NCBI GenBank assembly: GCA_051659505.1
Contig: JBOFOQ010000040.1
Location: 1 to 51,903 of the forward strand
Reading direction: 5' to 3'
Length of the DNA stretch: 51,903 nucleotides
Source: JAGNZR01 sp051659505
Lineage (GTDB): Bacteria; Fusobacteriota; Fusobacteriia; Fusobacteriales; Fusobacteriaceae
The notes beneath the pieces were generated by a model that was not told the origin of the DNA, made no database searches, and saw only the letters and a list, made by a program, of their open reading frames with translations. The translations under genes were made by a program, and so were the position numbers. Positions 1-6,901 of this stretch are shown here, piece by piece (the first letter of the stretch is position 1; every line of letters starts with the position of its first letter).

Positions 1-422
1 TAAAAAAAGAAATAGAAGTAGATATTTATACTAGAAAATATTGTGGAAGTTACTCAAAAGAGATGAGTAACGTTTTAAATGAAGTTCATAAGCAAAGATA
101 TGATTTAGTATTAGAACTTCATTTTAATGCCTTTAATGATGTTGCTGAAGGTGTAGAAACCTTATGCTATTACAAAAATGAAAAAACAAAATTATTATCA
201 GAAAAATTAATTAAATACCACTATGAAATGCTTAATCTAAAGAAAAGAAAGCTCATTGAGATAAAGGATATGACTCACAACGGAGCTTATGGAATAATGA
301 AGTGTAAATATCCGTATATTTTAACTGAAAGCTTCTTTGGAGACAATAGAAGTGATTGCTTGAAAATAGAAAGTGCTAAAAATTTAGCTAAGGTATTTAT
401 TGAATTTTTAAAAAGTATATAA
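1..422 (+). CDS. N-acetylmuramoyl-L-alanine amidase, C-terminal part (5' end outside window)
   Basis: The reading frame is open from base 3, so about 139 C-terminal residues are seen and the start lies upstream. The segment LELHFNAFNDVAEGVETLCY matches the Amidase_3 core, in which the His is a zinc ligand and GVET is a conserved strand; ILTESFFGDNRSDC fits the late motif carrying the catalytic Glu. Members of this family cut the amide bond between MurNAc and the stem peptide. No anchor, SH3 or repeat domain follows the catalytic part. Which other domains precede it cannot be seen. A short ORF starting at the internal ATG at 63 would lack the fold's first half, so I treat it as the same gene. 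A terminator follows within 10 bases. Confidence 0.75.
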   Translation, partial: KKEIEVDIYTRKYCGSYSKEMSNVLNEVHKQRYDLVLELHFNAFNDVAEGVETLCYYKNEKTKLLSEKLIKYHYEMLNLKKRKLIEIKDMTHNGAYGIMKCKYPYILTESFFGDNRSDCLKIESAKNLAKVFIEFLKSI

Positions 423-430
423 ATTTATCG

Positions 431-454
431 AGAGACTTTAGGGTCTCTTTTTTA
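431..454 (+). terminator. Intrinsic terminator after the amidase gene
   Basis: AGAGAC (431-436) pairs with GTCTCT (443-448) across a 6-base loop and runs straight into a T tract. It separates the amidase gene from the TPR-DUF2971 gene. Confidence 0.8.
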
Positions 455-455
455 T

Positions 456-483
456 TTGTTTTTATTAAATATAGTGTTAAAAT
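456..483 (+). promoter_or_regulatory. Candidate promoter for the TPR-DUF2971 gene
   Basis: TTGTTT (456-461) and TAAAAT (478-483) are 16 bases apart, about 55 bases before the start codon and just after the preceding terminator. This is a pattern match only; in AT-rich DNA such matches are frequent. Confidence 0.4.
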
Positions 484-539
484 AAGAATATGATTACGAA
501 TATTAATAATTTAATAAAAATTATGAGGAGCTAAAAAAA

Positions 540-2597
540 ATGGTTAGGAAATCAAAAAAAAAAAAACTTAGTAAAGAAACTTACAATAATAGAGGAAAAT
601 TAAAAAGAGAACTAGAAAAAAGAGAACTAGAAAAAAGAGAAGAAACCATTTCAGATTATGATAAAACGATAAAAATATGTGAGGATTATAAAAAAGCTTA
701 CAATAATAGAGGAATGTCAAAAATTAAACTAAGAAAAAGAAAAAAAGCCACTTCAGATTATAATGAAGTAATAGAAATAAATGAAAAAGAAAAAAGAGAA
801 GAAACCATTTCAGATTATGATAAAACGATAAAAATATGTGAGGATTATAAAAAAGCTTACAATAATAGAGGAATGTCAAAAATTAAACTAAGAAAAAGAA
901 AAAAAGCCACTTCAGGTTATAATGAAGTAATAGAAATAAATGAAAAGTTAAAAAAAGCTTACAATAATAGAGGAGAATTAAAAAGAAAACTAGGTGAAAG
1001 AGAAGAAGCAATACTGGATTTTAATGAAGCGATAAAAATAGATAAGGATTGTAAAGAAGCTTACAATAATAGAGGATTGTCAAAATTTGAATTAGGTCAA
1101 AAAGAAGAAGGAATACAAGATTTAAGTGAAGCAATAAAAATAGATGATAAGTATAAAGAAGCTTACAATAATAGGGGAAAATTAAAAAGGGAACTAGGAA
1201 AAAGAGAAGAAGCAATACTGGATTTTAATAAAGCAATAAAAATAGATAATAAGTATAAAGAAGCTTACAATAATAGAGGAGAATTAAAAAGGGAACTAGG
1301 AAAAAGAGAAGAAGCAATACTGGATTTTAATAAAGCAATAAAAATAGATGATAAGTATAAAGAAGCTTACAATAATAGAGGAGAATTAAAAAGGGAACTA
1401 GGAAAAAAAGAAGAAGCAATACTGGATTTTAATAAAGCAATAAAAATAGATGGTAAGTATAAAGAAGCTTACAATAATAGAGGAGTGTTAAAAAGGGAAC
1501 TAGGAAAAAAAGAAGAAGCAATACGGGATTTTAATAAAGCAATAAAAATAGATGATAAGTATAAAGAAGCTTACAATAATAGAGGAGTGTTAAAATTTGA
1601 ACTAAGAAAAAGAGAAGAAGCAATACTGGATTTTATGAAAGCAATAGATGAGTTAAAATCTAAATTATATTTAACTGAAATTATTAATAATTTAAATAAA
1701 GCTACTTCTAAGTATTTTACCGAGGAAAAAAACATTGAAAAGAAAATTTCTTTAATTAATAGTTATATTGAAAAAAAGCTATATTTTAATATAAAATTAT
1801 TGGGTTGTATAGAGGAAAATATTCAAAAAAATCAAAATGAAATTAAAGATAAATTAAAATTATCATTTAAAAAGAATATAAAAACTCATTTATTAGAAAA
1901 ATCAGAAAAGTTTTGTGAAAAAATCTTTTATACGTACAAAGAAATTAATAAAAATACAATAGAATCATTAGTAAAAAAAGGTGTCTATAAAAATGACTCT
2001 AGTAATTTTAACGATCCTTTTGACCCATATTTTAAAATTAATAAAACTATTTTTTATAAAGAATTATTAAACATTAAAATAACTTGTTTTTCAGAAACTG
2101 GAAAAAATTTATTGCTATGGGCACATTATGGAAATAATCACAAAGGAGTATGTTTAGGTTATAAATTTAAAAGAAATAAAGATGTTAAAAATATTTGTTT
2201 TAATAAGATTATATACAATGAAATAAAAACAGAAAAAGTTAAACCAAAAGAAGAATTGAAAGACAAAATACTTAAAGTAAATAATATGAAAATAGAGGAG
2301 GAAGGGTTAACGATAGCAGACACCTATTTTAGAAAACATCAAGATTGGTCATATGAAAATGAATATAGAATGCTTCATTTAAATACAGAAGAAGATACAG
2401 AAAAACATTTTACAGGTTTAGAACTAAAGGAAGTTATTTTTGGAATGGAGACAACTGATGAGGATAAAAAACTTATTAAAGAAATCGTAAATGGAATATA
2501 CAAAAAAGATAAAAATAAAGAAAATAAGAACGAAGAAGACGAAGTCATGTTTTATGAGATGGAACAAGGTCCAAACTTAACCGTAGAAAAAAAGTAA
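540..2597 (+). CDS. TPR-array protein with C-terminal DUF2971 domain
   Basis: 685 residues. After a Lys-rich start, residues about 15-375 are a chain of TPR units keyed by YNNRG...LGKREEAILDFNKAIKID, mostly exactly 34 residues each. A helical linker follows to about 480. The C-terminal part is DUF2971 by its motifs: FNDPFD (490-495), TCFSE (C516), WAHYGNNHKG (W527-G536), WSYENEYR (603-610) and EVIFGM near the end. TPRs bind protein partners; the biochemical activity of DUF2971 is not established. There is no signal peptide, so it is probably cytoplasmic. A GAGGAG site precedes the ATG. It has its own promoter candidate and no operon partner. The repeat DNA is almost identical between units, pointing to recent expansion. 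The function is unknown. Confidence 0.85.
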   Translation: MVRKSKKKKLSKETYNNRGKLKRELEKRELEKREETISDYDKTIKICEDYKKAYNNRGMSKIKLRKRKKATSDYNEVIEINEKEKREETISDYDKTIKICEDYKKAYNNRGMSKIKLRKRKKATSGYNEVIEINEKLKKAYNNRGELKRKLGEREEAILDFNEAIKIDKDCKEAYNNRGLSKFELGQKEEGIQDLSEAIKIDDKYKEAYNNRGKLKRELGKREEAILDFNKAIKIDNKYKEAYNNRGELKRELGKREEAILDFNKAIKIDDKYKEAYNNRGELKRELGKKEEAILDFNKAIKIDGKYKEAYNNRGVLKRELGKKEEAIRDFNKAIKIDDKYKEAYNNRGVLKFELRKREEAILDFMKAIDELKSKLYLTEIINNLNKATSKYFTEEKNIEKKISLINSYIEKKLYFNIKLLGCIEENIQKNQNEIKDKLKLSFKKNIKTHLLEKSEKFCEKIFYTYKEINKNTIESLVKKGVYKNDSSNFNDPFDPYFKINKTIFYKELLNIKITCFSETGKNLLLWAHYGNNHKGVCLGYKFKRNKDVKNICFNKIIYNEIKTEKVKPKEELKDKILKVNNMKIEEEGLTIADTYFRKHQDWSYENEYRMLHLNTEEDTEKHFTGLELKEVIFGMETTDEDKKLIKEIVNGIYKKDKNKENKNEEDEVMFYEMEQGPNLTVEKK
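579..1650 (+). repeat. 102-bp in-phase tandem repeat array encoding TPR units
   Basis: The block TTACAATAATAGAGG recurs ten times, starting at 581, 698, 857, 959, 1061, 1163, 1265, 1367, 1469 and 1571. From 857 on, every step is exactly 102 bases (34 codons). The units from 1163 onward differ by only a few bases. The first steps (117 and 159 bases) are irregular because of small insertions and a duplication. Confidence 0.95.
631..948 (+). repeat. 159-bp direct tandem duplication inside the TPR gene
   Basis: Copy one spans about 631-789 and copy two about 790-948. The only difference I find is A757 versus G916 (Asp versus Gly in the SDY/SGY motif). The unit is 53 codons, so the frame is kept, but it is not a whole number of 34-residue TPRs. 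This points to a recent slippage or recombination event. Confidence 0.9.
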
Positions 2598-2694
2598 TTA
2601 AAAAGTAAATAAAATATATATACTAGCATATTTTAACCACAATAGCAGACACAAGGAGATGGGGTTGGTCTGATCAAACATAATTCATAAAAAT

Positions 2695-2740
2695 AGCTCT
2701 AAGTCTATATGTAATTTTATTTTTACATTAACTTAGAGCT
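2695..2740. terminator. Bidirectional hairpin between the TPR gene and psuG
   Basis: AGCTCTAAGT (2695-2704) pairs perfectly with ACTTAGAGCT (2731-2740), and an inner ATGTAA/TTACAT pair lengthens the stem. T-rich runs flank it in both reading directions, as expected between convergent genes. Confidence 0.75.
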
Positions 2741-2778
2741 TTTTCTATATTTTAAAGTTCAGTTATGATTTTCTAAAA

Positions 2779-3705
2779 CTACTTTAAACTCACATAGTTT
2801 TTAGCAATTTCAGCACCAAGTTTAGCGTTATTATACACTAATTCAATATTGGAGATTAAACTCTTACCAGCAGTTAAATCTTTTACTTTTGCAAGTAAGA
2901 ATGGAGTTGATTCTTTCCCTTTTATCCCTTTTTCTTTAGCCTCTAAGACAGCTTCATTAATAGCTTTTGTAATAATGTTAAAATCCATTGCAAATTTTTC
3001 AGGAATTGGGTTAGCAATAACAACGCCACCTTTTAATCCTATATCCCATTTAGCCTTTAAAGCTTCAGCTATTTCAAGAGGTGTATCCATTTTATAATCT
3101 ACATTAAATCCACTTTTTCTAGTGTAAAATGCTGGTAACTCAGATGTTTGGTATCCTAAAATGGGAACACCTTTAGTTTCTAAATATTCTAAAGTTAATC
3201 CAATATCAAGGATAGATTTAGCTCCAGCACAAACTACTGCGACACTTGTCATTGCAAGTTCTTCTAAATCAGCTGAGATATCCATAGTTACTTCTGCTTC
3301 TCTATGAACTCCACCAATTCCACCAGTTGCAAATACTTTTATTCCTGCAAGTTCAGCTATAATCATTGTTGCTGACACTGTAGTAGCTCCATCTATTTTT
3401 TTAGAGATAATAACTGGTAAATCTCTTCTACTTGCTTTTTTTACTGCTAATCCTTTTTTACCTAGATAATCTATTTCTTCTTTTGACAATCCTACTATTA
3501 ATTTACCTTCTAAAATTGCTATAGTAGCAGGAATAGCTCCGTTTTCACGAATAATTTCCTCCACTCGTAGTGCTGTTTCTACATTTTGAGGGTAAGGCAT
3601 TCCATGGGAAATAATTGTTGACTCTAAGGCAACTACAGGTTTGTTATTTTCTAAAGCTTCTTTTACCTCTTTTGAAATTACTAAATATTTTACTAAATTT
3701 TTCAT
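2779..3705 (-). CDS. psuG: Pseudouridine-5'-phosphate glycosidase
   Basis: 308 residues, the usual family length. PsuG splits the C-C glycosidic bond of pseudouridine 5'-phosphate to give uracil and ribose 5-phosphate. Typical stretches are VALESTIISHGMPYPQN near residue 26, GLSKEEIDYL, KKASRRDLP, FATGGIGGVHR and VVCAGAKSILDI. The start overlaps the stop of the upstream kinase by 4 bases (ATGA arrangement), so translation is probably coupled. With psuK it forms a two-gene pseudouridine catabolic operon. No pseudouridine transporter is seen nearby. The cytoplasmic assignment is inferred from the lack of a signal peptide. Confidence 0.95.
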   Translation of the reverse strand: MKNLVKYLVISKEVKEALENNKPVVALESTIISHGMPYPQNVETALRVEEIIRENGAIPATIAILEGKLIVGLSKEEIDYLGKKGLAVKKASRRDLPVIISKKIDGATTVSATMIIAELAGIKVFATGGIGGVHREAEVTMDISADLEELAMTSVAVVCAGAKSILDIGLTLEYLETKGVPILGYQTSELPAFYTRKSGFNVDYKMDTPLEIAEALKAKWDIGLKGGVVIANPIPEKFAMDFNIITKAINEAVLEAKEKGIKGKESTPFLLAKVKDLTAGKSLISNIELVYNNAKLGAEIAKNYVSLK

Positions 3706-4787
3706 TTGTATTCCTCCATTAATTTTATAATATTTTCTACATTTAATGTATCACTAACTGTTTTTTCGCTTTGTACTGTTATAGTTGCAGCTGCCACACC
3801 TGTTATTGCAGAAATTTTTATATTATCTTTCTTTAAATAGCTATATGCAATTGCACCCATAAATGAATCCCCAGCTCCAGTAGCATTTAATACTTTTGTT
3901 TTCATAGCGTTAATTTTACCACTTTCTTCTTTATTCGCATAGAAAACTCCTTCTTCCCCTAGAGATATAAAAATTTGATTAATTCCCTTGTTTAAAAAAT
4001 AATTAGCTGATTCTTTTAAAGAATTTTCATTTGTAATTTTTATGTTATTAAGAGTTTCTGCTTCTATTTTGTTACATTTTAAAGTATGAATTTTATTTAA
4101 ATATTCTTTTACTTTTATTGCCTTTGTTGTAGAAACACAATCAACAAAAACAGGTATTTTTAAGTTGTCTAATACATACTCAATAGTTTCCTTTAAAAGA
4201 TTAGTATCAATTACACAAAGAGAGGATTTTTTTATAAACTCTATTTTTTTCTCTATAAATTCAGGAGTAATTTTATCACAAATAGCCATATCGGAAATAG
4301 CTAATTGCATATCTTTTTTTTCGTTGAGAACAAAAAGATATGTAGATGTTGGTAAACTTGAATCTACCCATGAATTAGATATTTCAATCCCTTTCTCTTT
4401 GCAATTTTTTTGAATTTCAGAGCCATACATATCATTTCCAAGAGCAGTTATAAAATTCACTTCTACCCCTAGTTTAGAAATATTTTCTGCTATATTTCTA
4501 CCTACCCCACCTATGGAAAATTTTACAATTCCTGGATTAGAATCATTTTCTATTAGATTATTAGTTGGAATTCCAGCAACATCTATGTTTGTTCCTCCAA
4601 TTACGGTTACATACTCCTCTTGAGAAATAAGGTAACCTTTGCCTAATATTTTTCCTTTCTTTATTAAGTTTGAAATATGAACAGCAACTGAAGATCTTGT
4701 TATATTAGCTTTATTCGCTAGTTCATGTTGAGATATTAGTGGATTTTCTTGAATCCATTTAAGAATTTCATTTTCTCTTTTAGTCAT
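3702..4787 (-). CDS. psuK: Pseudouridine kinase of the PfkB family with N-terminal HTH
   Basis: 361 residues from the ATG at 4787, chosen because AAGGAGG lies 6 bases upstream; a longer frame to 4823 adds 12 residues without support. Residues 1-55 form a winged-HTH-like domain (ISQHELANKANITRSSVAVHI). Residues from about 60 are a PfkB kinase: GGTNIDVAG, GGVGRNIAENI and the ATP-site GAGDSF at 304-309 with catalytic Asp307. The enzyme phosphorylates pseudouridine for PsuG. The HTH fusion suggests that the protein also regulates its own operon, and direct repeats sit in its promoter. The exact nucleoside substrate rests on the psuG neighbour. Confidence 0.88.
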   Translation of the reverse strand: MTKRENEILKWIQENPLISQHELANKANITRSSVAVHISNLIKKGKILGKGYLISQEEYVTVIGGTNIDVAGIPTNNLIENDSNPGIVKFSIGGVGRNIAENISKLGVEVNFITALGNDMYGSEIQKNCKEKGIEISNSWVDSSLPTSTYLFVLNEKKDMQLAISDMAICDKITPEFIEKKIEFIKKSSLCVIDTNLLKETIEYVLDNLKIPVFVDCVSTTKAIKVKEYLNKIHTLKCNKIEAETLNNIKITNENSLKESANYFLNKGINQIFISLGEEGVFYANKEESGKINAMKTKVLNATGAGDSFMGAIAYSYLKKDNIKISAITGVAAATITVQSEKTVSDTLNVENIIKLMEEYK

Positions 4788-4806
4788 TTTCCACCTCCTT
4801 ACTAAA

Positions 4807-4864
4807 CTTATGTTTGATATCATAATCTTATGTTTAGTTTATTGTTTTTTTTTATTTCTGTCAA
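4807..4864 (-). promoter_or_regulatory. psuKG promoter with direct-repeat operator candidate
   Basis: On the minus strand TTGACA (4864-4859) and TAAACT (4841-4836) are spaced by 17 bases. Immediately downstream lie two copies of AAACATAAG (plus-strand CTTATGTTT at 4807-4815 and 4827-4835), exactly 20 bases apart, that is about two helical turns. ACTAAAC (4801-4807) and GTTTAGT (4832-4838) add an inverted pair. The geometry suits repression by the HTH domain of PsuK; that link is inference. Confidence 0.55.
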
Positions 4865-4880
4865 GATAAAAAAATAAAAA

Positions 4881-4909
4881 TTGAATAAAAACAAAGAATG
4901 TAGTATTAT
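4881..4909 (+). promoter_or_regulatory. Promoter candidate for the GAF/fRMsr gene
   Basis: TTGAAT (4881-4886) and TATTAT (4904-4909) with a 17-base spacer, 39 bases before the start codon and divergent from the psuKG promoter. Confidence 0.55.
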
Positions 4910-4948
4910 TTAAACAAATATTCTTGAAAAAATATTAAGGGAGAAATT

Positions 4949-5482
4949 ATGGAATTTAATATCGAACTTTATAAAAATTTAAATCAAGCGGACAAATACA
5001 ATATGTTTTTAAAAGAGTTGGAAAGTTATTTAAAAGAAGAAACAGACACAATAGCGAATCTTTCAAATATGGCATCTTTTATTAATGTATTTTTTGAAGA
5101 ATTAAATTGGAGTGGCTTTTATTTATATAAAGAAAATAAATTAGTACTAGGTCCATTTTATGGATTTCCAGCAACAACAAGAATAGCAGTTGACAAAGGA
5201 GTTTGTGGAGCAGCATTTACAAAAAGAGAGGCAATAATAGTTGCTAATGTCTGTGAATTCCCTGGACATATAGCTTGTGATATAAGATCGAAGTCAGAAA
5301 TTGTAATTCCTTTAATAAATAAAGGGAAAATTTATGGAGTTCTAGATATTGACAGTTCAGTTCATTCAAGATTTACACCTAAAGATGCAGAAATTTTGAA
5401 CAGCGCCTTGGAGCTGCTTTATAAGTATAGTGATTTGGATAAAATACTAATAGGGGAAAAAATAGTATCCTCTATAATATGA
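4949..5482 (+). CDS. GAF-domain free methionine-(R)-sulfoxide reductase-like protein
   Basis: 177 residues. NWSGFYLY (53-60), LVLGPF (65-70), GVCGAAF (84-90), FPGHIACD (104-111) and SEIVIPL...GVLDIDS are the signature of the fRMsr (MsrC/YebR) GAF family, which reduces free methionine-R-sulfoxide. Cys86 and Cys110 match the conserved GVCG and IACD cysteines. The third family cysteine, in the segment usually reading PACVRI, is Thr76 here (FPATTRI); another Cys occurs at 102 (NVCEF). The activity is therefore likely but not certain. It is monocistronic, between its own promoter and a strong terminator. The role is probably repair of oxidised methionine in the cytoplasm. Confidence 0.82.
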   Translation: MEFNIELYKNLNQADKYNMFLKELESYLKEETDTIANLSNMASFINVFFEELNWSGFYLYKENKLVLGPFYGFPATTRIAVDKGVCGAAFTKREAIIVANVCEFPGHIACDIRSKSEIVIPLINKGKIYGVLDIDSSVHSRFTPKDAEILNSALELLYKYSDLDKILIGEKIVSSII

Positions 5483-5506
5483 AAGATACTATAAAAAAGT
5501 TCTGCT

Positions 5507-5546
5507 AAATATAAAAAGCACTCACTTAGGAGTGCTTTTTATATTT
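5507..5546. terminator. Strong bidirectional terminator
   Basis: A perfect 17-base inverted repeat: 5507-5523 pairs with 5530-5546 around the loop ACTTAG. The GC core is GCACTC/GAGTGC, flanked by A tracts and T tracts that act in both directions. The relE stop codon touches its right edge, so it serves both convergent genes. Confidence 0.9.
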
Positions 5547-5808
5547 AATAAATATCTTTTCTATGTCCTATGGCGATTACTATAACTACAACGATTTCAT
5601 CTTTTATTTCACAAAGAATTCTATAATCACCGATTCTATATCTCCATTTACCCTTATGATTTTCAACAAGTCCCTTCCCAAATGCTCTAGGATTATTACA
5701 ATTCAGGATATTTTTTTCAATATAACCCATTATTAATGCAGCAATAGATTTATCCATTTTTTTTAATTGTTTAACAACACTTTCTCTTAGTTTAACTTGG
5801 TATTTCAT
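5545..5808 (-). CDS. RelE/ParE-superfamily toxin
   Basis: 87 residues, typical for the family. The pattern KQLKKMDKSIAALIMGYI, then LVENHKGKWRYRIGDYRILCEI and a final hydrophobic strand ending GHRKDIY is that of RelE-type mRNA interferases; the Lys/Arg/Tyr-rich WRYRIGDYR segment and the C-terminal HRKxxY are the usual catalytic surface. The start ATG shares one base with the antitoxin stop (TAATG), which favours coupled translation. The fold is confident; whether it cuts ribosome-bound mRNA (RelE) or hits gyrase (ParE) is not decided by the sequence, though the C-terminal motif favours RelE. Confidence 0.88.
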   Translation of the reverse strand: MKYQVKLRESVVKQLKKMDKSIAALIMGYIEKNILNCNNPRAFGKGLVENHKGKWRYRIGDYRILCEIKDEIVVVIVIAIGHRKDIY

Positions 5809-6020
5809 TACAGTCCTATCTCTTTCATAGCATCATGAAAAGAATAGACTATTTCTGATTCTGTAAAAGCTTTATCAAAAGCTTTTATATCAATTTCATC
5901 TTCTATTTTTTCTATAACAACTTTTCTTATAAATTCAGAAATAGATAAATTGTTTAATTTTGCATACTCTCTAACTAATTTATCATCTCTATCATCTAAT
6001 CTTAGTGAAACTGTTGACAT
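5808..6020 (-). CDS. Ribbon-helix-helix antitoxin (RelB/DinJ type)
   Basis: 70 residues from the ATG at 6020, preceded by GAGGTGAT; a longer frame to 6071 has no ribosome site and runs into the promoter. MSTVSLRLDDRDDKLVREYA followed by LNNLSISEFIRKVV is a classic ribbon-helix-helix DNA-binding domain, and the acidic tail (DIKAFDKAFTESEIVY) would wrap the toxin. It neutralises the downstream RelE-like toxin and represses the operon. A 13-base palindrome lies just upstream at the promoter. Confidence 0.88.
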   Translation of the reverse strand: MSTVSLRLDDRDDKLVREYAKLNNLSISEFIRKVVIEKIEDEIDIKAFDKAFTESEIVYSFHDAMKEIGL

Positions 6021-6049
6021 ATTAATCACCTCATATTTTCTACTTTTGT

Positions 6050-6100
6050 AATACAATGTATTAATAAACAAATTATATAATATATAAAGTAAAAAATCAA
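6050..6100 (-). promoter_or_regulatory. Toxin-antitoxin promoter and palindromic operator
   Basis: On the minus strand TTGATT (6100-6095) and TATAAT (6077-6072) are 17 bases apart. The palindrome AATACA-A-TGTATT (6050-6062) covers the predicted transcription start, which is the expected place for autorepression by a ribbon-helix-helix antitoxin. Confidence 0.6.
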
Positions 6101-6142
6101 GAGTAAATATAATTATTTGATGTTAAGTTTCAATATAACTCC

Positions 6143-6703
6143 TTATTTTAAAAACCTAAAAAAATGATTAATAAGCTTAGCAGTAGCCCTTATATCTTCT
6201 AAAGAATCGTGAGCTTCTAATTCAATATTAAAATGGTTACACCAAGTACCTAATTTATTATTTTCTAATATAGGTATTTTTTTTGAGATTTGCAGCCATG
6301 GAATAAGGAAAAGAGGATCTAATTTTTGACCAATATATCCGTACATATATTTGTTTTTATGTAATTTAAAAAAATTATTTAGCATACGAGCATCAAAATC
6401 TACGTTATATCCTGCTAGTATAAATTTATCATTTTTATCAAACTTATCAATGTATTTGTCAAAAATTTCAATTAATTGAGTATAAGCTGTTTTTCCATCT
6501 GGAAAGGCATTTATTTCTTCTAAAGTTCTCTTTTGAATAGCTAAGGCTTCGTCAGTTATATCCGCTCCTTTATGAGGTTTTATATAAAAATTAAATTCCT
6601 CTTTTACTTCTTTTCCTATCCTAACTATTCCGCTTATTTGAACAATAGCAGCATTATCAGTTATACCTGTGGTTTCAGTATCTAAATATAAAATTTTATT
6701 CAC
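6143..6703 (-). CDS. DEDDh 3'-5' exonuclease (DNA polymerase III epsilon-like)
   Basis: 186 residues. Exo motif I is LDTETTG with Asp8 and Glu10; motif II is NVDFDARML; motif III is AHDSLEDIRAT with His165 and Asp170, so all four acidic ligands and the DEDDh His are present. Such proteins degrade or proofread nucleic acid 3' ends using two metal ions. It is too short and isolated to say whether it is a proofreading subunit, a stand-alone repair exonuclease or an oligoribonuclease-like enzyme. The start is GTG at 6703, with GGAGGT 4-5 bases upstream; the adjacent ATG is out of frame. Confidence 0.85.
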   Translation of the reverse strand: MNKILYLDTETTGITDNAAIVQISGIVRIGKEVKEEFNFYIKPHKGADITDEALAIQKRTLEEINAFPDGKTAYTQLIEIFDKYIDKFDKNDKFILAGYNVDFDARMLNNFFKLHKNKYMYGYIGQKLDPLFLIPWLQISKKIPILENNKLGTWCNHFNIELEAHDSLEDIRATAKLINHFFRFLK

Positions 6704-6753
6704 ATGACCTCCAAATTTTGATTAAATTTGATTAGTATTAATAATTTATGGAT

Positions 6754-6783
6754 ATTTTAACATAAATCATTAATGAAAATCAA
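6754..6783 (-). promoter_or_regulatory. Promoter candidate for the exonuclease gene
   Basis: On the minus strand TTGATT (6783-6778) and TAAAAT (6759-6754) with an 18-base spacer, about 50 bases upstream of the GTG start. This is a pattern match only. Confidence 0.35.
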
Positions 6784-6798
6784 ATTTATAAAAGTAAA

Positions 6799-6827
6799 TT
6801 CAAAAAAAATGATTTTTATGATATAAT
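6799..6827 (+). promoter_or_regulatory. Promoter candidate for the ymdB-prmA-cmk operon
   Basis: TTCAAA (6799-6804) and a perfect TATAAT (6822-6827) with a 17-base spacer, 75 bases before the ymdB start. Confidence 0.5.
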
Positions 6828-6901
6828 AAATACGTTAGTTTAAAAGAAAATTAATGAATGATTTCTTATGAAATTGTTATAAAATATGAAGGGAAGTAAG
6901 G

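Noticed and set aside
1021..1215. Minus-strand ORF inside the TPR array
   Set aside because: An artefact of the repeated coding sequence, without ribosome site; its Leu/Phe/Tyr-rich product is the antisense of Lys/Glu/Asn codons.
579..1650. Regular 102-bp repeats as a possible CRISPR array
   Set aside because: The repeats have no unique spacers of fixed length, keep an open frame throughout and encode TPR motifs.
540..2597. TPR-DUF2971 gene as part of a multi-gene defence island
   Set aside because: The flanking genes are an amidase and psuKG; no nuclease, ATPase or phage gene is adjacent, so only a lone-gene hypothesis is kept.
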